Source of the DNA: Paenibacillus sp. Root52
GTDB taxonomy: Bacteria > Bacillota > Bacilli > Paenibacillales > Paenibacillaceae
Direction: 5' to 3'
Assembly: GCF_001426865.1 (NCBI RefSeq)
Contig: NZ_LMFO01000012.1
Coordinates: 249,086-313,085, forward strand
Length of the DNA stretch: 64,000 bases
In this document: positions 18,014-29,159 of the stretch, piece by piece
Layout of the letters: every line of letters begins with the position of its first letter
How positions within the stretch are numbered: the first letter of the stretch is position 1
Position numbers and translations under genes: made by a program
Notes under the pieces: model-generated
The model's database searches: none
Told to the model about the DNA's origin: nothing
The model's input: only the letters and a program-made list of their open reading frames with translations

Positions 18014-19153
18014 ATGGCACAGGCGAGATTATTGTTGGAAGACGGCACACTGTTCACTGGTAAAGCGTTCGGAGCTGAAGGTGAAACAACGGGTGAGGTC
18101 GTTTTTAATACGGGAATTACAGGCTACCAAGAGGTGCTTTCGGATCCTTCTTATTGCGGTCAAATCGTAACCATGACGTATCCGTTAATCGGTAACTACG
18201 GAATTACACGTGATGACTTTGAGTCGATTCGTCCATTTGTACACGGCTTTGTGGTACGTCGTCATGAGCCAACGCCAAGTAACTGGCGTGCAGAGTACAG
18301 CGTAGACAATCTGCTCAAAGAATACGGCATTGTAGGTATCAGCGAAATTGATACACGCATGTTGACTCGCCGGATTCGCCACCATGGCACGATGAAGGGA
18401 ATTCTCACAACAGGATCGAAACCTGTGGAAGAACTGTTGGAGATGATGGGCGATACAACAATCGCTGAGCTGCGTAACCAAGTTCCACTGACGTCGACTC
18501 CTCATGTGTACAATAGCCCCGGAACGGCTGAACGCATTGTGTTGGTAGATTACGGTGCAAAAACAGGGATCTTGCGCGAACTTAGCAAACGTAACTGTGA
18601 CGTAGTTGTTGTTCCTCATGATGTAACTGCAGACGAGATTCGTCGCTTGAACCCAGACGGCATCCAGTTGTCCAACGGCCCTGGGGATCCAAAAGATGTC
18701 CCTCACGCAGTCAAAATGATCAGTGAGTTGCTCGGCGAATATCCGATCTTCGGCATCTGCCTTGGTCACCAACTCTTCGCTCTTGCAGCAGGAGCGGATA
18801 CAGAGAAACTGAAATTCGGACACCGCGGCGGAAACCATCCGGTGAAAGAGCTTGAAAGTGGACGTTGCTTCATCACTTCTCAGAACCATGGTTACACGGT
18901 GAATGAGGATTCTGTGAAGAACACAGATCTGGAAGTAACACATATTAACAATAACGATAAGACCATTGAAGGTCTGAAACATAAAACATTCCCAGCGTTT
19001 TCGGTACAGTACCACCCGGAAGCAGCGCCAGGGCCTTACGATAACAGCTATCTGTTCGATCGTTTCATTGAGATGATTCGTGAGCACAAAATCACTAACC
19101 CACCACAGCCACGTCAAGCCGTATTGGCAGCTGCAGTGAAAGGAGCACAATAA
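18014..19153 (+). CDS. carA: Carbamoyl-phosphate synthase small (glutaminase) subunit
   Basis: 379 residues. The N-terminal CarA domain is followed by a class I glutaminase: GICLGHQ with the nucleophilic Cys near 245 and [10 protein letters not shown] carrying the His-Glu pair. It supplies ammonia to CarB for carbamoyl phosphate. GAGGAGTGAG precedes ATG 18014, and the gene is 1 bp from carB. The location inside the pyr operon makes it the pyrimidine-type enzyme (pyrAA). Confidence 0.97.
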   Translation: MAQARLLLEDGTLFTGKAFGAEGETTGEVVFNTGITGYQEVLSDPSYCGQIVTMTYPLIGNYGITRDDFESIRPFVHGFVVRRHEPTPSNWRAEYSVDNLLKEYGIVGISEIDTRMLTRRIRHHGTMKGILTTGSKPVEELLEMMGDTTIAELRNQVPLTSTPHVYNSPGTAERIVLVDYGAKTGILRELSKRNCDVVVVPHDVTADEIRRLNPDGIQLSNGPGDPKDVPHAVKMISELLGEYPIFGICLGHQLFALAAGADTEKLKFGHRGGNHPVKELESGRCFITSQNHGYTVNEDSVKNTDLEVTHINNNDKTIEGLKHKTFPAFSVQYHPEAAPGPYDNSYLFDRFIEMIREHKITNPPQPRQAVLAAAVKGAQ

Positions 19154-19154
19154 C

Positions 19155-22100
19155 ATGCCAATTAACAAAGACCTCAAAAAAATCCTGGTGATTGGTTCCG
19201 GACCAATCGTCATCGGTCAAGCGGCCGAGTTCGACTATGCCGGTACGCAAGCTTGCCAGGCGTTGAAAGAAGAAGGCGTGGAAGTTGTCCTCATCAACAG
19301 CAACCCTGCAACGATCATGACCGATACAAACATGGCTGACAAAGTATATATCGAACCAATCACATTGGATTTCGTAACTCAAATCATCCGTCAAGAGCGT
19401 CCAGATGGATTGTTGCCAACACTGGGTGGTCAAACTGGTTTGAACATGGCAGTTGAACTTGCGCGTGCAGGTGTACTGGAACGTGAGAACGTGAAATTGC
19501 TGGGTACACAGCTAACTTCGATCGAAAAAGCAGAAGACCGGGACTTGTTCCGTGACCTGATGCGTGAACTGGAGCAGCCTGTACCTGAGAGCGTAATTGT
19601 AACAACACTGGAAGAATCACTGGATTTTGCCAATGAGATTGGTTATCCGATCATTGTTCGTCCTGCCTACACTCTGGGTGGAACAGGCGGCGGAATCTGT
19701 GCAAATGAAGAAGAATTGCGCGAAACAGTAGCAGCAGGTCTTCGTTACAGTCCAATCGGGCAATGTTTGGTTGAGAAAAGCATTGCTGGCATGAAAGAAG
19801 TCGAGTATGAAGTTATGCGAGACAAAAACGATAACTGTATCGTAGTCTGCAACATGGAAAACTTTGACCCAGTTGGCGTTCATACAGGCGACAGTATCGT
19901 AGTGGCACCAAGTCAAACGTTGTCTGATCGTGAATATCAAATGCTGCGTTCGGCTTCCTTGAAAATCATCCGTGCCCTCAACATCGAAGGTGGATGTAAC
20001 GTACAATTCGCACTGGATCCACACAGCTTCCAATACTATGTTATCGAAGTTAATCCACGGGTAAGCCGTTCATCCGCGCTTGCTTCCAAAGCAACGGGCT
20101 ATCCAATTGCCAAAATGGCTGCCAAAATTGCTATGGGATACACATTGGATGAGATCGTAAACCCGGTAACAGGTCAAACTTACGCTTGTTTTGAGCCTAC
20201 ACTCGATTACATCGTAAGCAAGATTCCTCGTTGGCCGTTCGACAAGTTTACATCAGCTAACCGGAAGCTTGGTACACAGATGAAAGCAACGGGCGAAGTT
20301 ATGGCGATTGGACGGACGTTTGAAGAATCCATTCATAAAGCTGTTCGCTCCCTCGAAATCGGCGTACACCGTCTCTATCTGAAAGAGGCAGAAACGCTTG
20401 ATGAAGCAACGCTGAACGAGCGTCTGATCAAAGCGGACGATGAGCGTATGTTCTTGATTGCTGAGGCGTTCCGCAGAGGATATACTCTGCAACAACTTCA
20501 AGATCTGACGAAGATTGACTGGTGGTTCTTGGACAAAATTGAAGGTCTAATTAAATTCGAGGATACTATTCGTGAAGAGTCCGAACTATCATCCGAAACG
20601 TTATACCAAGCGAAACGCCTTGGATTCACGGATCGTGCGATTGCTGAATTGCGTGCTCAGGGTCAACCTGGAGGCACATTGACAACAGAAGCAGAGGTTA
20701 GATCGCGCCGTGAAGAAGAAAACCTTCGTCCGGTATACAAAATGGTAGATACATGTGCGGCCGAGTTCGAAGCAACAACGCCTTACTATTACTCGACTTA
20801 CGAAACAGAGAATGAAGTCCTTCCTTCGGACAAGAAAAAAGTAGTTGTACTTGGTTCCGGTCCAATCCGGATTGGTCAAGGGATTGAGTTTGACTATTCC
20901 ACAGTACATGCGGTGTGGGCTCTGCAAAAAGCAGGCTACGAAGCAGTTATTATCAACAACAACCCGGAGACGGTGTCTACGGACTTTAATACATCAGATC
21001 GTCTGTACTTCGAGCCACTGTTCTTCGAGGATGTCATGAACGTAATCGAACAAGAACAGCCAGTGGGCGTAATCGTACAGTTCGGTGGCCAAACGGCAAT
21101 CAATCTCGCAGCACCACTGCGTAATGCAGGTGTAACCATCCTGGGTACGGATCTTGAAAGCATCGATGAAGCGGAGGACCGTAAGAAGTTCGAGCGCCTG
21201 CTCTCTCGTCTAGAGATTGCACAGCCGAAAGGTAAAACAGTCACTTCAGTGGATGATGCAGTAGAAACAGCTCAAGGTCTGGGATATCCAGTACTCGTTC
21301 GTCCTTCGTACGTGCTTGGTGGTCGAGCAATGGAGATTGTATACTCCGATGCTGAATTGCTGACATATATGGAGCAAGCGGTTAAGATCAATCCAGAGCA
21401 TCCGGTACTAATTGACCGTTATATGCTGGGTAAAGAGGTAGAGGTAGACGCGATCTGTGATGGTGAAACGGTTCTCGTTCCAGGAATCATGGAGCATATC
21501 GAACGCGCAGGGGTGCACTCTGGTGACTCCATCGCGGTATATCCGCCACAACACCTGTCCCAAGATCTGAAAGAGAAGATTGTAGAAATTACAATCAAAA
21601 TTGCGAAAGAATTGAAAACCATTGGCCTGGTCAACATCCAGTTTGTCATCCATGATGGCCAAGTGTATGTCATTGAGGTGAATCCACGTTCATCCCGTAC
21701 GGTACCGTTCTTGAGCAAAGTAACGAACATTCCGATGGCTAACCTGGCAACACAAGCTATTCTTGGTGTGAAACTGAAAGACTTGGGTTATGTGGATGGT
21801 CTCTGGCCTGAAACAGATCATGTATCGGTTAAGGTTCCAGTGTTCTCCTTCGCGAAGCTGCGTCGTGTAGAACCAACGCTTGGTCCTGAGATGAAATCTA
21901 CAGGTGAAGTAATGGGCCGTGATCCGAATTATGCCAAAGCGTTGTTCAAAGGTCTCATCGGAGCAGGTATGAAAATTCCGGCTACGGGAGCCATTGTAGT
22001 TACTGTAGCGGACAAAGACAAAGATGAAGCAGTGCCATTGCTCGAAGGCTTCTACAGATTGGGTTACAAAATTATGGCTACAGGCGGAACAGCGGCAGCT

Positions 22101-22373
22101 CTCGAAGCAGCCAACATTCCGGTAACGAGAGTAAACAAATTAAGCGAAGGTTCACCGAACATTTTGGATATGATCCGCAGTGGTGAAGCGAACTTCGTGT
22201 TCAACACATTGACCAAAGGTAAAACACCACAGCGTGACGGATTCAGAATCCGCCGTGAAGCGGTAGAGAACGGTATTGTGTGCATGACTTCATTGGATAC
22301 GATTAGTGCCCTGCTGAAAATGCTGGAAACAATCAACTTCTCCTCTGAGGCTATGCCAGCCTTTGTAAACTAA
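19155..22373 (+). CDS. carB: Carbamoyl-phosphate synthase large subunit
   Basis: 1072 residues with two duplicated ATP-grasp halves. Each half begins with the same pattern ([20 protein letters not shown] and [18 protein letters not shown], the second at ~555), and an MGS-like allosteric domain covers the last ~140 residues ([12 protein letters not shown]). It makes carbamoyl phosphate from bicarbonate, ATP and ammonia. Full length and no disruptions. AAAGGAG lies upstream of ATG 19155. Equivalent to pyrAB. Confidence 0.98.
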   Translation: MPINKDLKKILVIGSGPIVIGQAAEFDYAGTQACQALKEEGVEVVLINSNPATIMTDTNMADKVYIEPITLDFVTQIIRQERPDGLLPTLGGQTGLNMAVELARAGVLERENVKLLGTQLTSIEKAEDRDLFRDLMRELEQPVPESVIVTTLEESLDFANEIGYPIIVRPAYTLGGTGGGICANEEELRETVAAGLRYSPIGQCLVEKSIAGMKEVEYEVMRDKNDNCIVVCNMENFDPVGVHTGDSIVVAPSQTLSDREYQMLRSASLKIIRALNIEGGCNVQFALDPHSFQYYVIEVNPRVSRSSALASKATGYPIAKMAAKIAMGYTLDEIVNPVTGQTYACFEPTLDYIVSKIPRWPFDKFTSANRKLGTQMKATGEVMAIGRTFEESIHKAVRSLEIGVHRLYLKEAETLDEATLNERLIKADDERMFLIAEAFRRGYTLQQLQDLTKIDWWFLDKIEGLIKFEDTIREESELSSETLYQAKRLGFTDRAIAELRAQGQPGGTLTTEAEVRSRREEENLRPVYKMVDTCAAEFEATTPYYYSTYETENEVLPSDKKKVVVLGSGPIRIGQGIEFDYSTVHAVWALQKAGYEAVIINNNPETVSTDFNTSDRLYFEPLFFEDVMNVIEQEQPVGVIVQFGGQTAINLAAPLRNAGVTILGTDLESIDEAEDRKKFERLLSRLEIAQPKGKTVTSVDDAVETAQGLGYPVLVRPSYVLGGRAMEIVYSDAELLTYMEQAVKINPEHPVLIDRYMLGKEVEVDAICDGETVLVPGIMEHIERAGVHSGDSIAVYPPQHLSQDLKEKIVEITIKIAKELKTIGLVNIQFVIHDGQVYVIEVNPRSSRTVPFLSKVTNIPMANLATQAILGVKLKDLGYVDGLWPETDHVSVKVPVFSFAKLRRVEPTLGPEMKSTGEVMGRDPNYAKALFKGLIGAGMKIPATGAIVVTVADKDKDEAVPLLEGFYRLGYKIMATGGTAAALEAANIPVTRVNKLSEGSPNILDMIRSGEANFVFNTLTKGKTPQRDGFRIRREAVENGIVCMTSLDTISALLKMLETINFSSEAMPAFVN

Positions 22374-22374
22374 A

Positions 22375-22435
22375 AGTGCGAGTTCAAAAAGGACGATTCT
22401 CAGTACCAAGAAGAAGCGGACTTTTTGAACAACCT
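22375..22435 (+). repeat. GTTCAAAAAG-TIR dispersed repeat, copy 2 (61-bp deletion form)
   Basis: AGTGCGAGTTCAAAAAGGACG at the left and GCGGACTTTTTGAACAACCT at the right match both ends of copies 1 and 3, with the interior lost. The 10-bp arms GTTCAAAAAG / CTTTTTGAAC are perfect. It starts 2 bp after the carB stop, inside the pyr operon, where pyrK-pyrD would lie in B. subtilis. Confidence 0.85.
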
Positions 22436-22460
22436 CTAATAAGACGATTTGTCACTGATG

Positions 22461-22499
22461 AAGGACATCAGTCAACCTCTGGGTTGGCGGGATGTCCTT
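22461..22499 (+). promoter_or_regulatory. Hairpin between carB and pyrF
   Basis: AAGGACATC (22461-22469) pairs with GATGTCCTT (22491-22499), enclosing CAACC/GGTTG. The T tail is poor (TATAT), so it is probably not a full terminator; it could tune expression or RNA stability. Confidence 0.5.
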
Positions 22500-22554
22500 T
22501 ATATCGGGCAAAAACAACAAAAATAAGCCTTACAGGCAGAGGAGTTGCTGCGAA

Positions 22555-23295
22555 ATGAACCATCCTGATTTCAACCAAATGGCAGGACGTTTAATGGTTG
22601 CACTGGACTATCCTGAAGCAGAGCAAGCTAAGGAGCTTGTACAGGCGCTTGAGGGAATTCCCTGTTACCTCAAAGTTGGTATGCAGTTGTTCTACGCAGC
22701 AGGGCCAGACTTCATTCGAGAGTTGAAGGCCAAAGGATACTCCGTATTCCTTGATGTCAAAATGCACGACATTCCGAATACTGTGCGTGGAGGTGCGGAG
22801 AGCATCACTCGTCTTGGGGTGGATATGTTCAACGTTCACGCTGCCGGAGGAACGGCCATGATGCGAGCAGCTCGTGAAGGTGCAGAAGCTGCACTGTTGG
22901 CTGACGCTTCACTCACTAGACCAGAGATCATTGCGGTTACGCAGCTTACCAGTACAAGCCAAGAAACGATGAATGCGGAAATCGGCATTGACGGCTCAGT
23001 GGAAGCGACGGTTGTCCGTTATGCCAGTCTCGCCCATGAATCAGGGTTAGATGGTGTTGTAGCTTCTCCTTTGGAAGTACCAGCGATTCGAGCGGCGTGT
23101 GGAAGTGGGTTTCACACCGTCACTCCGGGTATTCGCCCAGCAGGAAGCGGTCTAGGAGATCAGACACGTGTGTTGACTCCTGGAGAAGCGATTGCTAGAG
23201 GTAGTCATTACATCGTCGTAGGAAGACCGATTACAGCTGCCCCGAATCCGCGTGAAGCGGCAGAGGCTATTTTGAAGGAGATGTTAAACGCATGA
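22555..23295 (+). CDS. pyrF: Orotidine 5'-phosphate decarboxylase
   Basis: 246 residues from ATG 22555. The substrate-binding segment [12 protein letters not shown] and the catalytic tetrad motif [13 protein letters not shown] are present, and the C-terminal phosphate loop region is TPGIRPAG followed by IVVGRPIT. It forms UMP. GAGGAG at 22539-22544 supports the start over an upstream in-frame ATG at 22492. Overlaps pyrE by 4 bp. Confidence 0.95.
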   Translation: MNHPDFNQMAGRLMVALDYPEAEQAKELVQALEGIPCYLKVGMQLFYAAGPDFIRELKAKGYSVFLDVKMHDIPNTVRGGAESITRLGVDMFNVHAAGGTAMMRAAREGAEAALLADASLTRPEIIAVTQLTSTSQETMNAEIGIDGSVEATVVRYASLAHESGLDGVVASPLEVPAIRAACGSGFHTVTPGIRPAGSGLGDQTRVLTPGEAIARGSHYIVVGRPITAAPNPREAAEAILKEMLNA

Positions 23296-23933
23296 TTACA
23301 CTTAACGAGATTCCGAATCATATTGCTTCCCAATTGTTGAAAATCAAAGCGGTAGCACTGCGTCCGCAGCAACCTTTTACATGGACGTCTGGCATCAAAT
23401 CACCAATTTATTGTGATAACCGTCTGACCATGTCCTATCCTGAGATTCGGGAGGACATCGCTGAAGCTTTTGCAACGATCATTCGTGAACAGTATCCAGA
23501 AGCAGAAGTGATTGCCGGTACAGCTACAGCAGGTATTCCTCACGCTGCATGGGTAGCCCAGAAGCTGAACCTGCCAATGGCCTACATTCGTGATAAAGCC
23601 AAAGGACATGGTAAAGAAAACCTGATTGAAGGTCTGATCCAGGAAGGACAGAAGGTCGTAGTCATCGAAGATCTGATCTCAACGGGTGGAAGCTCCATTA
23701 AAGCTGCACAAGCTGTACAAGCCGCTGGCGCAACACCGCTCGCCGTGCTCGCTATTTTCAGCTACCAGTTGGATAAGGGTATCAAAGCCTTTGAGGAAGC
23801 AGGGATTCCACTGCAAACTCTGTCCAATTATACAGCATTGATGGATGTGGCTTTGGCTCAAGGAACGATTCAAGAAAGCGACTTTGCCTTGCTTAAATCT
23901 TGGCGTGAAGATCCTTCTTTATTTGGTAAATAA
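23292..23933 (+). CDS. pyrE: Orotate phosphoribosyltransferase
   Basis: 213 residues, type I phosphoribosyltransferase. The PRPP loop [14 protein letters not shown] is at ~117-130, and [16 protein letters not shown] near residue 25 binds orotate. It makes OMP from orotate and PRPP. It is the last gene of the pyr operon, coupled to pyrF through ATGA, and is followed by a terminator at 24026-24054. Confidence 0.96.
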   Translation: MITLNEIPNHIASQLLKIKAVALRPQQPFTWTSGIKSPIYCDNRLTMSYPEIREDIAEAFATIIREQYPEAEVIAGTATAGIPHAAWVAQKLNLPMAYIRDKAKGHGKENLIEGLIQEGQKVVVIEDLISTGGSSIKAAQAVQAAGATPLAVLAIFSYQLDKGIKAFEEAGIPLQTLSNYTALMDVALAQGTIQESDFALLKSWREDPSLFGK

Positions 23934-24025
23934 TATCATACAGGCATAAATATGCAGTCCTTGCATGAACGGTATCAAAATTGTAACGATTGTTGATGTA
24001 CAGGCAAATTCCACCGTTCCGTATG

Positions 24026-24054
24026 AAGCATCCCGCACTTTGGGGTGCTTTTTT
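24026..24054 (+). terminator. pyr operon terminator
   Basis: AAGCATCCC / GGGGTGCTT stem (one G-T pair) and a T5-6 tail. Confidence 0.85.
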
Positions 24055-24204
24055 GTTGTTCTCTATAGAATATTAACTTTTTCTCCGGAACGTTGTAAAA
24101 AGCTTGTAACTTTTAGTTGTGATTCGTCGTTTATAATGCAGTGTAGTATGGAATAGATTTCTAGTTTTAGAGTCTTCATGAAATGAGCGGAATGTAAAGA
24201 GAGG

Positions 24205-25155
24205 ATGAGTGTGATTGCTGGCATGAAGAAGTTATTTTCCAAAATTAAATCTGCCAAAAGTCAGCCAGGGGATAAGCATGATATTGAGGGAGCAGAGCAG
24301 CCGGAGTCTGCCCAGCAGCAGGATCAAACGTACATAAGCGAAGCGAAGATTCCGGTGGAGGAGAACCTCTCAGATGAGATTCTCACTAAACAGAACGAAT
24401 CTAGTTCCGCCGAACTGGCAGTTGCTGCTCAAGACAAGAAGCCGAAACCTGTGAAGAAGCGGGATCTGTTGCCTCCATATGATGGGCCTGTGCTGGAAGT
24501 ACGTAATGTGCATCGTAGTTTTCAGACAGGCAGCCGAATTATACATGTGCTCAAAGGCATTGACATGGAAGTTAACCCACAGCAGCTTGTGATGTTAAAA
24601 GGTCGCTCTGGCTCTGGTAAAACAACACTTCTTAATATGCTTGGTGGGCTGGATCAGCCTTCTAGCGGTGATATCCTATTCTCCGGGCAGCCTCTGCAGG
24701 ATTGGGGTGACAGGCGACGGACAGCGTTACGGCGTAGGGAAATCGGATTTATTTTTCAGGCGTATGCCCTTATGCCGTTATTATCTGCTTGGGAAAATGT
24801 AGAGTTGTCGCTAAGAATGGCAGATGTGCCTCGCTCGGAATGGAAAGAACGAGTAGGTCATTGTTTGGATCTAGTTGGTCTGACCAAACGGGTGAAGCAC
24901 AGACCATTTGAGATGTCCGGAGGGGAGCAGCAGCGGGTTGCGATTGCTAAAGCCATTGCACATCGACCGAGATTGTTGCTTGCAGATGAGCCGACAGCTG
25001 AACTGGATTCCAAGATGGGTGCACAGGTTATGGCTGTATTTCGCAATATTATTGAAGTAGAACAAGTAACGATATGTATGACTACACACGATCCTACAAT
25101 TCTGGAGGTTGCGGACCATGTTTATGAAATGGCGGACGGCAGATTTATTAAGTAA
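24205..25155 (+). CDS. ABC transporter ATP-binding protein, MacB/LolD type, with N-terminal extension
   Basis: 316 residues. The first ~95 are a polar, low-complexity extension (Gln/Glu/Lys rich) not usual in this family. Then comes a full nucleotide-binding domain: Walker A GRSGSGKTT, signature MSGGEQQR, Walker B LLLADEP. Clustering with FtsX-type permease and HlyD-type genes puts it in the MacB exporter/mechanotransducer group. ATG 24205 abuts GAGAGG; GTG 24211 would be better spaced, so the start may be two codons later. A second ATPase gene lies at 29160. Confidence 0.9.
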   Translation: MSVIAGMKKLFSKIKSAKSQPGDKHDIEGAEQPESAQQQDQTYISEAKIPVEENLSDEILTKQNESSSAELAVAAQDKKPKPVKKRDLLPPYDGPVLEVRNVHRSFQTGSRIIHVLKGIDMEVNPQQLVMLKGRSGSGKTTLLNMLGGLDQPSSGDILFSGQPLQDWGDRRRTALRRREIGFIFQAYALMPLLSAWENVELSLRMADVPRSEWKERVGHCLDLVGLTKRVKHRPFEMSGGEQQRVAIAKAIAHRPRLLLADEPTAELDSKMGAQVMAVFRNIIEVEQVTICMTTHDPTILEVADHVYEMADGRFIK

Positions 25156-26233
25156 AGCTGCCGCTACGAAGAAGGGGAAACGTGCAGCGCTTATCGTGCT
25201 TAGTGCGATAGTTGTTGCAACGATGTCGGGATGTTCTTTGTTACCGGCAGAGACAGAGGAGGAAGTGCTTCCGCCAATTACACCGCCAACGATCTCCAAA
25301 AAGCCGGAATATGAAGTCCGGACCGAGACACTGGAGAAGAAAGTAAGCGGTAGCGGTAAAATGATGAGTCAGAGGGAAGAAAAGGTGTATTTTACGCTGG
25401 ACGGTATGCATGTGAAAGAGCTGAATGTGAAACCAGGCGATAAAGTCAAAAAGGGTCAGCTTATTGCTGTGCTTGATGTGGAGAGCGTGGAGAAGGAAAT
25501 TCGGGCGAAGAACCTTCAGATTCGCAAAGCTGAGGTACAGATGAAGGAAACGCTGCGTAAGCGGGATGAGATGGATCCTGTGGAGTTCGAAGAAGCCACC
25601 ATTGCTTTTGAAGAGCTGCGTCAGGAATTGGCTGATCTGGAGGAGCAGTTGGGGAAAGCGACTCTAACAGCTCCATTCGGGGGAACAGTCATTGCCGTTC
25701 AGGTGGAAAAGGGTGCTGCTGTCAAGGCGTATGATCCGATTGCCACGATTGCTGATACTTCGAATCTCGTCGTTGCAGCTACGTTTGCCAAAGAAGATCT
25801 TGAGAAATTCTCTGTAGGCATGAAAGCAGACGTTGATATTAATGGCGCAGGTAAGGTCTCTGGAGTTATTAAAGTTATGCCAACTGCGCAATCTTCGGAC
25901 AGTGGAAGTGGTAGTGGGGGAAGTTCAGGAGACACCAATACACCTCCGGCAAAAGAATCACTTGATCAATATGTGATCGTTTCCTTGGCGAAACTGCCTA
26001 AGGGCGTTGAACGCGGTACACCGCTTACGGTATCCATTGTAACGCAGCGTACCAAGGACGCAGTTGTTATTCCAGTGTCGGCTCTTCGTTCCATTGGATC
26101 AAGAACCTATGTCCAGGTTGTAGAGAACGATGGTAGCAAACGAGAAGTGGATGTTGAGGTTGGCCAGCAGACGTCTACAGATGTAGAGATTCTGAAAGGC
26201 CTTACCGTTGGACAGAAAGTAGTGGGTCGCTAA
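25118..26233 (+). CDS. HlyD/MacA-like membrane-fusion lipoprotein
   Basis: 371 residues from ATG 25118, which follows TGGAGG at a spacing of 9 bp and overlaps the ATPase gene by 38 bp. A hydrophobic segment ends in lipobox MSGC, so it is probably a lipoprotein anchored outside the membrane. Then come a biotinyl-lipoyl half (VKPGDKVKKGQLIAVLD), a ~60-residue coiled coil, a second lipoyl half (TLTAPFGGTVIAV) and a beta-barrel region. A Ser/Gly-rich linker lies near residues 265-275. In Gram-positives such adaptors bind the FtsX-like permease encoded next. Confidence 0.88.
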   Translation: MFMKWRTADLLSKAAATKKGKRAALIVLSAIVVATMSGCSLLPAETEEEVLPPITPPTISKKPEYEVRTETLEKKVSGSGKMMSQREEKVYFTLDGMHVKELNVKPGDKVKKGQLIAVLDVESVEKEIRAKNLQIRKAEVQMKETLRKRDEMDPVEFEEATIAFEELRQELADLEEQLGKATLTAPFGGTVIAVQVEKGAAVKAYDPIATIADTSNLVVAATFAKEDLEKFSVGMKADVDINGAGKVSGVIKVMPTAQSSDSGSGSGGSSGDTNTPPAKESLDQYVIVSLAKLPKGVERGTPLTVSIVTQRTKDAVVIPVSALRSIGSRTYVQVVENDGSKREVDVEVGQQTSTDVEILKGLTVGQKVVGR

Positions 26234-29157
26234 TGGGGCTGCCGTTGCTTCGGCTGCTGTTCCGCAAAATGTGGAACACTCGCTGGATGACCTTCAGCAC
26301 ACTGATTGGATTAATCGTGGCGGTTGCGTTCACCGTCAGTATTCCGATGTATGCCGATGGTGCGCTGAAGCGAGTTGTAGCCCAGACCTTACAGGACAAT
26401 AGCGAAGGTTTGCCAGCAGGTTCATTGCTGATGAGTTACCAGGCTCCTGGTGGAGTGAAGACAGATACACTTGGTTTGGAAGAAGTGGATCGGTATATCC
26501 GTGAGGATGTGCCGCGTGATATTGGTTTCCCCTTCCATACGTATGTGAACTCTCGTTCTATTCGCAGTACTGAGGTTAATCCAGAGGATCCAACTAAAGT
26601 AGATGCAAGCCGGGTGCGTAGCATGAGCCTGGGAACGATGTCTGGCTTGGATGCGCAGGTCAGCTATTCGACAGGACTTAAGCCTGGTAACCAGGTGAAG
26701 GATGGGATCATTGAAGCGGTAATGCTGGAAGAAGGCATGTATCGAAACGATCTACACATTGGAGATATTCTTGAATATCCCGTGTACAGTGGTTTGGACA
26801 TTACGCTCCGCGTGAAGATTACGGGTGCCTTCACAGCAGACGATACAAGCAGTCCGTATTGGGTGCAGGGATTCGATAGCATGATGAATGGACTTTACAT
26901 CGATGAATCCGTATTTAATGATGTTTTGCTCAAGGAAAAAGGAATTCCGCTTCAGAACTCACGATGGTATTATGCGTTTGATCTGAAAGACATTCAGACC
27001 AGCCAGATCTCGGGGCTTTCTTCTGTGCTGGAGAGACTTGATATTGATCTGTATCAACGGCTAAAGGATACAAAGGTAGATATCACCTTCGGTGATTTGT
27101 TGAAACAGTTCCGAAGTCAGAGCCTACAGTTGCAGACGATGCTGTTTACTCTTGCAGCACCCATGATTGCAATGGTCTTTTACTTTATTGCAATGAATGC
27201 AAGACAATCACTCCAGAAGCAGGAAAGTGACATTGCAGTTCTTCGCAGTCGTGGTGCTTCTGCAAGACAAATTTTCTCATTATATCTGTTAGAGGGAATT
27301 TTCCTTGGCGCTATTGCCTTAATTGTAGGTCCATTGCTCGGGTGGTTTATGGCAAAGAGTATTGGTTCGGCGAGTGGTTTCCTTTCCTTCGTGGATCGGA
27401 AGTCAATCCCGATTGGTGTATCGAAGGAAGCGATTCTCTTAGGGCTTGTAGCTGTTCTTGTGGCAATCATAGCGTCTCTAATTCCTGCGATTACGTATGC
27501 GCGCGCTACGATTGTGTCAGCGAAGAGAAGGCAGGCGCGGACGGATCGTGCCCCAGTCTGGCAGCGCTGGTTCCTCGATGTTGTTCTGCTTGGACTTGCC
27601 GGATATGGATATTATCTGTTTTATGAACGACAGATGCTGACCTTCCAGACGGGCATGACCACAGATCAACTGCAAGTGCAACCGTTTTTGTTCTTTGTGC
27701 CTGCACTTGCCATTTTTGCGCTGGGTCTATTCTTCCTACGGATATTCCCGTGGATCTTGAAGCTGATTCAGTGGATGGGCAAGAAATTTTTACCGGTTCC
27801 ACTATATCTGACGCTGACGCAACTCTCGCGCTCGTCGTCTTCCTACTATCCGTTGATGATATTGCTAGTTCTGACCTTGGGACTTGGCGTATATAATTCC
27901 GCCGCAGCCAGAACCATTGACCTGAACTCTACTGAACGTACACTATACCGATACGGAACGGATGTCATCATGCAGACGGTATGGGAAGGTTCTCCTGAAG
28001 TGACCCCGCAAGGTTCCGGCCAAAGTGGCGGTTCAGGTGGAGGGCAGCAAGGAGGCGGCAACAGTGGCGGAGGCTCTGCTGGTGGAGGCGCACCAGGTGG
28101 AGGCGGTGGCGCTGGTGGGGGTGGAGGTGCTCCTGGGGGAGGTTCACAACCGACCAAAGTGATCTATTCTGAGCCACCCTTTGAAGTGTTCCGCAGTTTA
28201 GAGGGAGTAGAGCATGCAGCAAGGGTGATGCAGACCAAGGGGAACATCATCGTGTCTGGAAAATCAGGTGGACAGGGGATGCTCGTAGGGATTGATAATG
28301 TGGATTTTGCCCAAGTAGGCTGGTTCCGTAACGATCTTTTCCCTGCACATCCTTATAAGTATCTTGATTTGCTCGGTAAGTATGAAGGAGCTGTACTGGT
28401 TTCCTCCAAATTTGCTGATAAGTATAAGCTCAAGACCGGGGATTTAGTCTCCATTGGTGTGCAAGGTCAAGCGATTGAATTTGTTATATTCGGCATCCTT
28501 CCATACTGGCCTGCACAGTATCCAGATCAGACACCGTTCTTTATTGCGAATCTGGATTATATCTATGATCAAGTACCACTGATTCCTTATGAAGTCTGGC
28601 TGAAGATGAAGCCGGATGCCAAAGTTGCACCACTGATGGAAAAACTTGCGGCAGAAGGTATTGAGCTATCATCTGTCCGTGATGTGCGTACCGAACTGGT
28701 AACTCAGGGGAAACATCCATCACGGGGCGGCGTATTCGGTATATTGAGTCTCGGCTTCCTTGTATCGGTCATTATATCTTTGATTGGTTATATTCTGTAC
28801 TGGTTCTTCAACCTCTCAGGACGTGTCGTACAGTTCGGCGTTCTGCGCGCGATGGGCTTATCTCGGGCTCAATTAAGTGGGATGTTGTTACTAGAGCAGG
28901 TGTTCACTGCAGGCTTATCGATTCTTCTAGGCATTGGAATTGGTCAAGTATCGAGTCGTCTATTCTTACCATTTCTACAAACGACAGATAATGTATCTGC
29001 GCAGGTGCCACCATTCCGAATAGTGTTTGAAGAGAAGGACATGTTGCAACTGTATGGCGTGACCGTCGTTATGCTCATTATTGGGGCTACGATGCTGCTG
29101 TGGCAGATTCGTAGACTACGGGTACACCAGGCGGTCAAAATGGGAGAGGAGAGGTAA
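26233..29157 (+). CDS. FtsX/MacB-type ABC permease with Gly-rich insert
   Basis: 974 residues. One N-terminal helix (WMTFSTLIGLIVAVAFTVSIPMYADGAL), a large extracytoplasmic domain, FtsX helices near 310-430, more helices at 450-560, then a second extracytoplasmic domain and three C-terminal helices with VVQFGVLRAMGLSRAQL typical of FtsX. The second extracytoplasmic domain holds an unusual ~45-residue Gly/Ser/Gln stretch at ~594-640. Starts in a TAATG overlap with the adaptor gene. It probably uses the flanking ATPases; substrate unknown. Confidence 0.88.
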   Translation: MGLPLLRLLFRKMWNTRWMTFSTLIGLIVAVAFTVSIPMYADGALKRVVAQTLQDNSEGLPAGSLLMSYQAPGGVKTDTLGLEEVDRYIREDVPRDIGFPFHTYVNSRSIRSTEVNPEDPTKVDASRVRSMSLGTMSGLDAQVSYSTGLKPGNQVKDGIIEAVMLEEGMYRNDLHIGDILEYPVYSGLDITLRVKITGAFTADDTSSPYWVQGFDSMMNGLYIDESVFNDVLLKEKGIPLQNSRWYYAFDLKDIQTSQISGLSSVLERLDIDLYQRLKDTKVDITFGDLLKQFRSQSLQLQTMLFTLAAPMIAMVFYFIAMNARQSLQKQESDIAVLRSRGASARQIFSLYLLEGIFLGAIALIVGPLLGWFMAKSIGSASGFLSFVDRKSIPIGVSKEAILLGLVAVLVAIIASLIPAITYARATIVSAKRRQARTDRAPVWQRWFLDVVLLGLAGYGYYLFYERQMLTFQTGMTTDQLQVQPFLFFVPALAIFALGLFFLRIFPWILKLIQWMGKKFLPVPLYLTLTQLSRSSSSYYPLMILLVLTLGLGVYNSAAARTIDLNSTERTLYRYGTDVIMQTVWEGSPEVTPQGSGQSGGSGGGQQGGGNSGGGSAGGGAPGGGGGAGGGGGAPGGGSQPTKVIYSEPPFEVFRSLEGVEHAARVMQTKGNIIVSGKSGGQGMLVGIDNVDFAQVGWFRNDLFPAHPYKYLDLLGKYEGAVLVSSKFADKYKLKTGDLVSIGVQGQAIEFVIFGILPYWPAQYPDQTPFFIANLDYIYDQVPLIPYEVWLKMKPDAKVAPLMEKLAAEGIELSSVRDVRTELVTQGKHPSRGGVFGILSLGFLVSVIISLIGYILYWFFNLSGRVVQFGVLRAMGLSRAQLSGMLLLEQVFTAGLSILLGIGIGQVSSRLFLPFLQTTDNVSAQVPPFRIVFEEKDMLQLYGVTVVMLIIGATMLLWQIRRLRVHQAVKMGEER

Positions 29158-29159
29158 AC

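Noticed and set aside
18185..19213. 342-codon minus-strand frame opposite carA
   Set aside because: Shadow of a strongly conserved gene, with Cys/His-rich nonsense composition and no start signal.
27846..28157. Proline-rich minus-strand frame
   Set aside because: Complement of the Gly-rich permease insert; GGN codons read backwards as Pro.
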